Shown here in pieces: positions 1 to 5,177 of a stretch of 10,067 bases of DNA (positions within the stretch are counted from its first letter, which is position 1; every line of letters starts with the position of its first letter). The DNA is taken from NCBI GenBank assembly GCA_900763965.1, contig CAAFMG010000041.1:1-10067 (forward strand). Direction: 5' to 3'. This DNA is from an uncultured Oscillospiraceae bacterium (GTDB lineage Bacteria; Bacillota; Clostridia; Oscillospirales; Oscillospiraceae). Under the pieces are notes generated by a model. That model was not told where the DNA came from, did no database searches, and worked only from the letters and a program-made list of their open reading frames with translations. Made by a program: the position numbers and the translations under genes.

Positions 1-106
1 CGTTTGTACCCATCTTTTTCAGAGTGTCATCTACCATGGCATAGGCAGCTTCCCGGTCCTGCTGCTTGCGGCTGGCCCATTCCTCCTTGTCAAAAATTTC
101 GTTCAT
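1..106 (-). CDS. N-terminus of an ArdC-like / LtrC-like protein (partial)
   Basis: Only the first 35 codons are present; the gene runs off the left edge. The visible peptide begins MNEIFDKEEWASRKQQ and is charged and helical. It resembles the start of the ArdC-like single-stranded-DNA-binding proteins that often follow pcfB in Tn1549-type elements. That identity rests on the start of the protein and on gene order only. The ATG at 104-106 lies one base after the pcfB stop codon, and an AAAGGA ribosome binding site about 8 bases upstream falls inside the pcfB coding end, so the two genes are probably translationally coupled. If the family call is right, the protein would bind or protect the incoming single strand in the recipient cell. 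Nothing catalytic can be judged from this fragment. Confidence 0.6.
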   Translation of the reverse strand, partial: MNEIFDKEEWASRKQQDREAAYAMVDDTLKKMGTN

Positions 107-107
107 T

Positions 108-839
108 TCATCGTTCCTTTCCTTTCGCAATTTTTTCCACCGCCTTTTCGGCAATGGTATTCTGGGGCTGGCTTGCAGCCCGTTCCTGCCGAATGATTTT
201 CATCGCCTCACGGACGGAGGGCGGGTTATCCAAAAAGATTTCTTCGCCCCATCTGTTCAGCGATGTACTCTCGGACGGATGTTCGGCCTCGGTCCGTCCG
301 GTCAGAGGGTTTTCCTCCACAATGTGTTTCTCCGGGTCCTCACCAAACAGCTCCTTCACGAAATCATCGTTATGGGGTTTGTCAGAACCGGAGCGCACAT
401 CTGCGTCCTCCTCGGTACGGGCCTTATTCTGCTCCTTGACAATCTCTGTTTTGAGAGACGCCAAATCCACAGTGGCAAGACCGAACCGGGTAAAAATGCG
501 GTTGACCTTGGCGGCGTCCTCTGTCCGCACCATAATGTCCGTAATGCCATCGGTGGCGTTTTTGTCTTTGAGGACACAATAAAGAACACCGTACTTCTTG
601 GCCTCCTCGCAGAATTTCTGAAGGTCCCCATCCTTGACGGCGAACACTTTCAGCTCCTTGCCGGAGCGGAGCATATTGGTCAGACGGATTTTGCCTTTGG
701 TTTTCTTCTGGTCTTTCAGAATGGCGTAAATCATGATGGCCAGCTGCTTGGCAGCGGAGCCGGACAATTTTGCCGCAACCTCAACGCCGTTCAAGCTCAG
801 ACGGACGACCTGATCTGCCGCCTCGCCGGAATAGCTCAT
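108..839 (-). CDS. pcfB: PcfB family protein (DUF3801)
   Basis: A 243-residue cytoplasmic protein with no signal peptide or membrane segment. Residues about 1-130 match the DUF3801/PcfB family as I know it: VVRLSLNGVEVAAKLSG, then GSAAKQLAIMIYAILKDQ, then GKELKVFAVKDGDLQKFCEEAKKYGVLY. Residues 130-243 are acidic, low in hydrophobics and probably flexible, with a basic helical end. The family is found in conjugative plasmids and elements next to the relaxase and coupling protein; its biochemical role is not settled, and a relaxosome or coupling accessory role is inferred from position. The ATG at 837-839 has a strong AAAGGAGG site (849-856) at 9-base spacing. Both lie inside the relaxase gene, whose last 59 bases overlap this gene in another frame. 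Its stop is one base before the next start. Confidence 0.88.
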   Translation of the reverse strand: MSYSGEAADQVVRLSLNGVEVAAKLSGSAAKQLAIMIYAILKDQKKTKGKIRLTNMLRSGKELKVFAVKDGDLQKFCEEAKKYGVLYCVLKDKNATDGITDIMVRTEDAAKVNRIFTRFGLATVDLASLKTEIVKEQNKARTEEDADVRSGSDKPHNDDFVKELFGEDPEKHIVEENPLTGRTEAEHPSESTSLNRWGEEIFLDNPPSVREAMKIIRQERAASQPQNTIAEKAVEKIAKGKER

Positions 840-2220
840 GCTGTTCTTCCTCCTTTCTTTCGATTTCCTGCTCTTGCTGTAGTTGCTCCAGATTCCGCTT
901 CATCAGAGCGGAACGGGCTTCGATCCCGTCACATAATTTCACCTCCTGACGCAGTGTTTTTATCTCAGAGGATACCTCTTTGATACGAGATTTAAGGCTT
1001 TCCACCGCTGGGGCATCCTCCCTGCGGGTGGCCGTCCGAAGCTGGTTCCTAAGGGTGTTTCGCTCCTGCTCCAGATCGGAGATTCTACCTGTGGATTTTT
1101 CCTTGTGGGTTTCCAGTTCAGCGGCGGTACCGTATTCGTGCTTGGCAAGGAAGCGGGTCTCCGCATCCAGCTTATCCAGAAGTATCAAGTCCTGCCGCAT
1201 AGAAAAAGGCACCCTTTTCACGGATGCCGGATGCTTTTGGATGATGCGCAGCTCATAGCAGTAGCGCAGATACAGGGCGTGAATGCCCTTGGCTTTGGGA
1301 TAAGGAATAAAGGGGTTGCGCTGCTTTGCCATCCGGTCCGCCTCTGGGAATGGGGTCTGCCGTCGTACATTGTCGTAAACCCGATCCAGGATTTCGGTCA
1401 GAGAATACCCAGGCCCCAGCCGGTGGAAACGAAAGTAGCCTTTCGCACCAGGGGGCTTTAACGCCGGATATTTGAGGGGCTGCCCATCCGGGGTGCGGGT
1501 TTTGAGGGTGTAGCCCATGGCCTGCATGGCTTCCTGAAAATTCCGCTGGGTGGTGGAGGCCAGAATGGCACGGTCAATGTCGGAGCGAATCACGCTGCGC
1601 AGGGTGGGCTTGCCATCTTTTTCCGCTGCCCACTCGTTGTAGGTTTTGCCCCGTCCTTTCGGTACCTGGATCACGGAAAGACCGTACTCCCGGCACAGCT
1701 CATCCGATACCCGCTGCATCTGCCGGTAGTCCTGCTTGGTGCGGTGATACTTGATACCATCCACATAGGAAACTGTGTTGATAACAAAGTGGGAGTGCAA
1801 ATGATTTGCCCGGTCCAGATGGGTAGCTACAAGCACCTGATAGCGGTCTCCCCACAGCCGCTGCGCCAGCTTGATTCCAATTTCGTGAGCAAGCTCTGGG
1901 GTGGCTTCCCCAGGTGCAAAGGATTGGTAGCCGTGGTAGGCAATGACACCATCCTCTTTTCCATAGACTTTCTTCATTTTTTGCATCTCCATTTTTGCGG
2001 TACTTGGGTGACAGTTGATGCCGGAGACAAACCGCTGAATCACCATTTCGCCATCCCGCACCTGTGTCTGGCTGGTTTTGTGTTGCCGGATGGCGTAGTC
2101 GATGACGTCGGACAGATCGCCGTCATTGCTGGAAACAGCTGTGGTTTTCTCCTCGTTTTCCACATAGTCCAGCACCTTGCCAACACTACCATGGACACGC
2201 CAGATGGATGTAACGGCCAT
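781..2220 (-). CDS. MOBP-type relaxase (Relaxase/mobilization nuclease family)
   Basis: A 479-residue relaxase that would nick the oriT and stay covalently bound to the 5' end of the transferred strand. The N-terminal nuclease domain (about residues 1-200) carries the family's two diagnostic motifs. One is LDYVENEEKT with Tyr19, the candidate nucleophile. The other is the metal-binding histidine cluster in ATHLDRANHLHSHFVIN, with H134, D136, H140, H142 and H144. Residues about 200-360 are a family-specific extension. Residues about 370-479 are a long charged coiled coil rich in Glu, Arg and Gln, a likely dimerisation or docking arm. The ATG at 2218-2220 lies three bases after the mobC stop, with GGAG at 9-base spacing inside the mobC end. 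The last 59 bases overlap pcfB. Length and motifs look intact, so it is probably functional. Confidence 0.93.
   Translation of the reverse strand: MAVTSIWRVHGSVGKVLDYVENEEKTTAVSSNDGDLSDVIDYAIRQHKTSQTQVRDGEMVIQRFVSGINCHPSTAKMEMQKMKKVYGKEDGVIAYHGYQSFAPGEATPELAHEIGIKLAQRLWGDRYQVLVATHLDRANHLHSHFVINTVSYVDGIKYHRTKQDYRQMQRVSDELCREYGLSVIQVPKGRGKTYNEWAAEKDGKPTLRSVIRSDIDRAILASTTQRNFQEAMQAMGYTLKTRTPDGQPLKYPALKPPGAKGYFRFHRLGPGYSLTEILDRVYDNVRRQTPFPEADRMAKQRNPFIPYPKAKGIHALYLRYCYELRIIQKHPASVKRVPFSMRQDLILLDKLDAETRFLAKHEYGTAAELETHKEKSTGRISDLEQERNTLRNQLRTATRREDAPAVESLKSRIKEVSSEIKTLRQEVKLCDGIEARSALMKRNLEQLQQEQEIERKEEEQHELFRRGGRSGRPSELERR
849..856 (-). promoter_or_regulatory. Ribosome binding site of pcfB, inside the relaxase gene
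   Basis: On the minus strand this reads AAAGGAGG, a near-perfect Shine-Dalgarno sequence 9 bases upstream of the pcfB ATG. It decides the pcfB start and shows that pcfB initiates inside the last codons of the relaxase gene, even though ribosomes are already translating through the site. Confidence 0.85.
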
Positions 2221-2223
2221 GGT

Positions 2224-2565
2224 TCAGCGCTCCATAGGCACAGGGTCCATGACTGCGGACAGAATGCTCTGAACCGCATCCCGGAATAATTGAACGCCCT
2301 CATCATAGCGTTTGGCATCAATGGCGTTCAGCGCATGGGCTTCCATTGCAAGCTGGTTCAGGTTGTTCCCAATGTAGTGAAGCTCCCGCATCATCGCAAA
2401 GAAGTCCGGGAGTGGTGCTTCCTTGGGAACAACGCCGTTGATAAGATGCCGCAGATAGGCGGCAACAGACAGATGGCTGCGACTTGCTTTTTCCTGAAGA
2501 TTTCTGGCTTCTGCTTTGTTCAGCCATAGCTGGATTTTAACATTTCGATTGCGAATAGATTTCAC
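2224..2565 (-). CDS. mobC: MobC-like relaxosome accessory protein
   Basis: A 113-residue mobilisation protein that would bind the oriT and help the relaxase open the strands. Residues about 6-45 form a ribbon-helix-helix-like DNA-binding region (a basic beta strand, RNRNVKIQLWL, then two helices). The signature IGNNLNQLA at residues 65-73 is typical of MobC proteins. The candidate oriT lies directly upstream and the relaxase gene starts three bases downstream. The start is unclear. The GTG at 2563-2565 is the first possible codon after an in-frame TAA, but it overlaps the last G of the only good ribosome binding site, AAGGAG at 2565-2570. The in-frame codon at proper spacing (8 bases) is ATT at 2554-2556, which would shorten the protein to 110 residues. 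No in-frame ATG or TTG lies nearby. Confidence 0.88.
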   Translation of the reverse strand: MKSIRNRNVKIQLWLNKAEARNLQEKASRSHLSVAAYLRHLINGVVPKEAPLPDFFAMMRELHYIGNNLNQLAMEAHALNAIDAKRYDEGVQLFRDAVQSILSAVMDPVPMER

Positions 2566-2570
2566 TCCTT
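2565..2570 (-). promoter_or_regulatory. Ribosome binding site of mobC
   Basis: Minus-strand AAGGAG just before mobC. It overlaps the GTG start by one base and is 8 bases from an in-frame ATT, so it argues against the GTG and for a non-standard ATT start. Confidence 0.6.
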
Positions 2571-2591
2571 ATTGATTGAAATACAGGGGTA

Positions 2592-2609
2592 TCAGGGGGT
2601 TTCCCCTGA
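2592..2609. repeat. Inverted repeat 1 of the candidate oriT
   Basis: Perfect 7-base arms, TCAGGGG and CCCCTGA, flank a 4-base GTTT loop. The arm shares CAGGGG with a copy 9 bases away, so three copies of this hexamer, in both orientations, lie within 25 bases. Confidence 0.8.
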
Positions 2610-2615
2610 CAAGCG

Positions 2616-2637
2616 GCCTTTGTGGGAGTACAAAGGC
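2616..2637. repeat. Inverted repeat 2 of the candidate oriT
   Basis: Perfect 8-base arms, GCCTTTGT and ACAAAGGC, flank a 6-base loop. The second arm is not followed by a T-run on either strand, so it does not look like an intrinsic terminator. Confidence 0.8.
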
Positions 2638-2664
2638 GATGCTTGCTCTACAAAAGACAACCTC

Positions 2665-2844
2665 CTAATATCGTTGACTCTTGTGACCGGGCCGAAGAAA
2701 AAGCCATGCCTCCCGTCGGGCCTGCATAACCTCATCGTAGCGGGATTCATACACTTTCTCTCGCAGCCATCGTTTTTCCTCCGGAGAAATAGGGGTAGTC
2801 CTGGGCTTGCCGCAGCCGCAGGATGCTGTGGATTTTATGTTCAA
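2665..2844 (-). CDS. Small 59-residue protein of unknown function, TTG start
   Basis: I do not recognise this protein. The frame starts with TTG at 2842-2844 behind an excellent ribosome binding site, GGAGGTGAT at 2851-2859, and ends at TAG 2665-2667. The peptide starts MNIKSTASCGCGKPRTT and has a CGCGKPR knuckle (Cys9, Cys11), then a Pro-Ile-Ser-Pro turn and a long, highly charged helix rich in Arg, Glu and Trp (residues about 21-50), ending in a basic tail. One Cys pair is not enough for a zinc site by itself, but two chains could share one. It sits 30 bases after the YodL/DUF3846 gene and just before the candidate oriT, in the same direction. A DNA-binding or relaxosome role is only a guess from size, charge and position. 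It may be missed by gene callers because it lacks an ATG start. Confidence 0.72.
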   Translation of the reverse strand: MNIKSTASCGCGKPRTTPISPEEKRWLREKVYESRYDEVMQARREAWLFLRPGHKSQRY

Positions 2845-2850
2845 ATGGGC

Positions 2851-2859
2851 ATCACCTCC
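2851..2859 (-). promoter_or_regulatory. Ribosome binding site of the 59-residue gene
   Basis: Minus-strand GGAGGTGAT matches the 16S rRNA tail over nine bases and precedes the TTG by about 6 bases (10 from the GGAGG core). The ATG inside it is followed by a stop after two further codons, so it is not the start. Confidence 0.75.
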
Positions 2860-2874
2860 GCTCCTCCGTAGGAT

Positions 2875-3606
2875 TCATCGCTCCAGATTTTGAGGCTTAT
2901 AAGGCACAGATTCAATGCCGTCTCTTGAACGGAAGAACCGTTCTGGGAGACGGTATTTTTCCAGATACCGCTTCTGCTGCTCCGTGGACAGACTGCCGAA
3001 GGATTCTCCGCTGCAATCGCAGATGAAGAAAGTGCCGGCGATAATATCCGCAATATCCCCTGTGTCCGCATCACGGATGGCCCGGTTCAGGGGCAGACCG
3101 TTGATTTTTCCTTCCTCGTTGCAGACGATACAGACCTGTTCCTCGAAAGGGTAATAGGCTTCAATGTCGCCGCCTACGGTCTGCTGCATGGCATCCAGGG
3201 TGGTGCCGATTTCCGCAATCCGGGCCAACTTTCCAGGCTCCACCAGGACCACCTGGATGGTGGGTGACTGGACAACATCGTTGGCAAGTTCCGGCTGAAA
3301 AGGGATCTCCTTGAAGCCGATGCTGTCACAGAAATAAAAGCCCGGTGTGATGCTGGCGGCATCCTCCACCTCCACGACATCCGAAACGGACAGACTGTGG
3401 CCCGGAAAGCCCTCCGGTTGGCCGGATTGAAAGAGGACAAACACATCCTCCAGATTCCGGCATTTCACATCCCCGGAATAGACCTTATCGTATGCGGCAC
3501 AATTCGGCTCTGCGGATCGCAGCACCTTGCGGACGGCATCCAGGCCCATGAATTTGAGCCGCTGGGTGTCCCGGTCCTGGTTGATTTGATAGATATTGAT
3601 TTTCAA
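2875..3606 (-). CDS. YodL domain / DUF3846 protein
   Basis: A 243-residue soluble protein with two recognisable parts. Residues about 1-105 look like a YodL domain: MKINIYQINQDRD, then YDKVYSGDVKCRNLEDVF, then GHSLSVSDVVEVED. Residues about 115-220 look like DUF3846: IQVVLVEPGKLARIAEI, then TVGGDIEAYYPF, then NGLPLNRAIRD. Both families are common in clostridial conjugative elements and phages; neither has an established biochemical function. The start is TTG at 3604-3606, which shares the TTGA overlap with the stop of the upstream DUF3991 gene. It has AAGGAGG at 3617-3623, 10 bases away, inside that gene. This four-base overlap suggests stop-start translational coupling. Confidence 0.82.
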   Translation of the reverse strand: MKINIYQINQDRDTQRLKFMGLDAVRKVLRSAEPNCAAYDKVYSGDVKCRNLEDVFVLFQSGQPEGFPGHSLSVSDVVEVEDAASITPGFYFCDSIGFKEIPFQPELANDVVQSPTIQVVLVEPGKLARIAEIGTTLDAMQQTVGGDIEAYYPFEEQVCIVCNEEGKINGLPLNRAIRDADTGDIADIIAGTFFICDCSGESFGSLSTEQQKRYLEKYRLPERFFRSRDGIESVPYKPQNLER

Positions 3607-4532
3607 CGACTGTATTCCTCCTTCCGCTTCAAGCCAACTCTGATTTTCAGCTGGTCGTTAACATCCTTGCCCCACCTGGGCGGCTCGTCCCAGATCTCAT
3701 ATCGGTCCCGCAGGCCGCCCACGATTCCGGCTGCCGCACCCCGACCAATGGCGTCGTTGTCCAGATGGAGCCGCAGAAGCTGGATCTCCGGGTGATCTGC
3801 CAGATACCGGGACAGCGCCGCCGGAACCACGTTCTCCCGCTTGGTGACAAACACGCCTGCAAGAGATAGCAAGTGATCCTTACACCAATTCCGGCCTTCG
3901 AACAACTCCAGGGTGGCGTAACTTAGTGCGTCAATGGCAGATTCAAAAACATGGACGGTCTGGCTGTTCCCGGGAATGGAAAAGGAATAGTGCTTGTCGC
4001 TGCCAGATAGCTCTCCTTTGTAGTCCCCAACGGTTCCCCGGACATTGCCGTAGCGGGGAACACCTTCCTTGTCATAGCCCAGGAATACGGCACTGTGGTA
4101 TTTCCGGGATTCAAAGAGCAGATCATTTTCCAGACAGTAGCGGATGATGACATCATGGATGCCCCGGCCTTTCAGGTAGCGGATGACCGCATCGGCGTTG
4201 TCGTTCCACTCCGGGAGCAAAAGCCGTTTCGGCTCCTGCTTTGGAGCCGGTGCGGGAATTGCCTTGGGGAGCGGTTTCCCCTGAATGGTTTCCATGGCCT
4301 CCAAAAAGGAACAGCCCTTGACCTTTACAAGATAGTCAAGAGCTGTTTTGCCGCCAATTTGTCGGGAAAACCAGTGCCATTTCCCGTTGCTGATTTTGAG
4401 AGAATCGTGTTCTTTGGTGCAGTAGGTATCGCCGGATACCTTTACCAGCTGGTCCGGCTCATAGATTTGGAGGTATGTCAACAGATCCAGCTGCTTGGCC
4501 TGCTGAATGTCCTCCGGGGTGAAGTAGGCCAT
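3603..4532 (-). CDS. DUF3991 / Toprim domain protein (primase-like)
   Basis: A 309-residue protein related to the zinc-finger and Toprim parts of DnaG-type primases. Residues about 30-75 resemble a CHC2 zinc finger, but only Cys38 and His42 are left; the second ligand pair is replaced by WFSRQIGGKT. Residues about 110-190 match the DUF3991 region. Residues about 192-290 are a Toprim fold with its acidic residues in place: Glu197 and Asp201 in VFESAIDALSYA, and Asp258 and Asp260 in LHLDNDAIGR. A conserved GKDVND follows at about 288. Such proteins are thought to act on DNA during transfer or replication of mobile elements, but their activity is not established. The ATG at 4530-4532 follows the DUF3848 stop by three bases with a weaker GGGAG site 12 bases upstream. 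The stop overlaps the next start. Confidence 0.85.
   Translation of the reverse strand: MAYFTPEDIQQAKQLDLLTYLQIYEPDQLVKVSGDTYCTKEHDSLKISNGKWHWFSRQIGGKTALDYLVKVKGCSFLEAMETIQGKPLPKAIPAPAPKQEPKRLLLPEWNDNADAVIRYLKGRGIHDVIIRYCLENDLLFESRKYHSAVFLGYDKEGVPRYGNVRGTVGDYKGELSGSDKHYSFSIPGNSQTVHVFESAIDALSYATLELFEGRNWCKDHLLSLAGVFVTKRENVVPAALSRYLADHPEIQLLRLHLDNDAIGRGAAAGIVGGLRDRYEIWDEPPRWGKDVNDQLKIRVGLKRKEEYSR
3617..3623 (-). promoter_or_regulatory. Ribosome binding site fixing the TTG start of the YodL/DUF3846 gene
   Basis: Minus-strand AAGGAGG inside the end of the DUF3991/Toprim gene, 10 bases before the TTG. It supports TTG as the start, because no other start codon lies at suitable spacing. Confidence 0.75.
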
Positions 4533-4535
4533 AGG

Positions 4536-4925
4536 CTACCGCTTCTCCCGGTGGGACTTGGCTTTCGCTGCCTGAATGACCGTATTCGCACGATCTTCGA
4601 CAACAGACCAGAGTTCTTCCATGTGGGCACTTTCACACTTCTCCCAGGCCTGGAAAACATCACTTAGGGGGCAGGGAGACTTCAAAAGTGCTTGGCACTG
4701 CTTGTCGGTCAGAACGTTATACTCCAGAGACAGCAGAATGTCCTCTCTGGTGGTGTATGCATAAGCACATTCCAGAATTTCTTCCGGGGGCAGCGTCAGA
4801 AGGTGCTGCCGATAGCGTTCCTGCTCGGCAAACATCTTTTGATAGAGCTGGGTGTTCAGTTCTTGATTGGTGATAAAATCAACTTCCTTTCTTTTGGGGT
4901 ACAGAAACAGCACCCGCTGTGTCAA
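4536..4925 (-). CDS. DUF3848 domain protein
   Basis: Up to 129 residues, soluble. The core LNTQLYQKMFAEQERY, PPEEILECAYAYTTREDILL and LTDKQCQALLKSPCPLSDVFQAWEK is what I know as DUF3848, a small helical family of unknown function confined largely to clostridial mobile elements. It opens the DUF3848 - DUF3991 - YodL/DUF3846 run. The start at TTG 4923-4925 is the longest possible but unlikely: it lies in the loop of an RNA hairpin (4906-4937) and has no ribosome binding site. A good AAAGGAAG site (4883-4890) lies 8 bases upstream of an in-frame ATC at 4872-4874. That start would give a 112-residue protein whose length before the core fits related proteins as I remember them. The next in-frame ATG is at about codon 31 of the long version and has no site. 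Confidence 0.8.
   Translation of the reverse strand: MTQRVLFLYPKRKEVDFITNQELNTQLYQKMFAEQERYRQHLLTLPPEEILECAYAYTTREDILLSLEYNVLTDKQCQALLKSPCPLSDVFQAWEKCESAHMEELWSVVEDRANTVIQAAKAKSHREKR
4883..4890 (-). promoter_or_regulatory. Ribosome binding site of the DUF3848 gene
   Basis: Minus-strand AAAGGAAG downstream of the hairpin. The in-frame codon at ideal spacing is ATC, not a standard start. This site argues that the 17 residues encoded upstream are not made. Confidence 0.55.
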
Positions 4926-4937
4926 GCAGGTGCTGTT
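4906..4937 (-). terminator. Intergenic RNA hairpin (attenuator or weak terminator)
   Basis: Twelve-base arms, AACAGCACCTGC and GCGGGTGCTGTT on the minus strand, flank an 8-base loop. In the minus-strand RNA all 12 pairs form, counting one G-U wobble. On the plus strand the same position is a C-A mismatch. The downstream arm runs into UUUCUGU, too poor in U for a strong intrinsic terminator. It lies between the 52-residue gene and the DUF3848 gene and could reduce transcript read-through, protect the upstream mRNA from decay, or regulate translation of the gene below. Confidence 0.6.
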
Positions 4938-4950
4938 CGTGTGGGTTCGT

Positions 4951-5109
4951 TTACTTGTAGAGCTTCAATAGGAGCGTGTTCACGTCCTCGGTGGGCAACC
5001 CCTTTGCAATGAGGGCATTGCGGAATTGAATGAGGGCGTACTTTGCAAGGCGCAGCTCGGAATCACTCAGGGTTACATAACGCATTTTCTTCTTGGCAAA
5101 CAGCATCAT
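4951..5109 (-). CDS. Small 52-residue conserved-looking protein of unknown function
   Basis: A short gene starting with ATG at 5107-5109 and ending at TAA 4951-4953. The peptide begins MMLFAKKKMRYVTLSDSELR and continues as an amphipathic helical stretch (RLAKYALIQFRNALIAKG) and a second short helix ending LLLKLYK. It resembles small proteins I recall at this place in Tn1549-like elements, with the pattern RYVxLSxxELRLA...FRNxLIAxG, but no function is known to me. AAAGGAG at 5116-5122 gives 6-base spacing, and a strong promoter (5136-5164) lies just upstream, so it is the first gene of the transcript. Basic and helical, it could bind nucleic acid or another protein of the module; that is a guess. 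Confidence 0.8.
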   Translation of the reverse strand: MMLFAKKKMRYVTLSDSELRLAKYALIQFRNALIAKGLPTEDVNTLLLKLYK

Positions 5110-5135
5110 GGACAGCTCCTTTGCTTTTTTCTTCC

Positions 5136-5164
5136 ATTATACTGCATACCAACCCAGGTGACAA
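5136..5164 (-). promoter_or_regulatory. Sigma-A-type promoter of the mobilisation operon
   Basis: Minus-strand TTGTCA (5159-5164), a 17-base spacer and a perfect TATAAT (5136-5141). The predicted start of transcription near 5129 gives a leader of about 20 bases before the ATG at 5109, with AAAGGAG in it. The -35 box begins 14 bases past the stop of the giant methylase-helicase gene and there is no terminator between, so read-through from upstream is also likely. No clear operator palindrome is visible. Confidence 0.8.
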
Positions 5165-5177
5165 ATGTGCGATGTGT

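Larger units (their letters stand above)
2581..2640 (-). other. oriT: Candidate origin of transfer (oriT)
   Basis: This stretch of about 60 bases without a supported gene, directly upstream of mobC and the relaxase gene, holds two perfect inverted repeats (2592-2609 and 2616-2637) and a direct repeat of CAGGGG at 2584-2589 and 2593-2598. Neighbouring hairpins with short direct repeats just upstream of mobC and the relaxase gene are the usual arrangement of an oriT, where MobC binds the repeats and the relaxase nicks near a hairpin. The nick position cannot be assigned from the sequence alone. Other roles for the hairpins, such as a weak terminator or translational control of mobC, are possible because the DNA lies within the presumed transcript. 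Confidence 0.6.

Noticed and set aside
66..983. Long plus-strand open frame of 305 codons
   Set aside because: It lies antisense to pcfB and the relaxase end, both with clear family matches, has no good ribosome binding site, and its composition is that expected opposite a G+C-rich coding strand.
2592..2637. Inverted repeats as intrinsic terminators
   Set aside because: Neither hairpin is followed by a T-run on either strand, and the genes downstream continue the operon.
2592..2660. Minus-strand 22-residue frame (TTG start) through the candidate oriT
   Set aside because: The TTG directly touches AGGAGG with no spacing and the coding content is set by the two palindromes, so a nucleic-acid role explains the sequence better.
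2572..2871. Plus-strand open frame of 99 codons across the mobC to YodL gap
   Set aside because: It starts opposite the mobC leader, runs through both oriT hairpins and is antisense to the 59-residue gene, which has a far better ribosome binding site.
4923..4937. TTGACA at 4920-4925 as a -35 promoter box
   Set aside because: It is the loop of the 4906-4937 hairpin and no TATAAT-like box lies 16-18 bases downstream.
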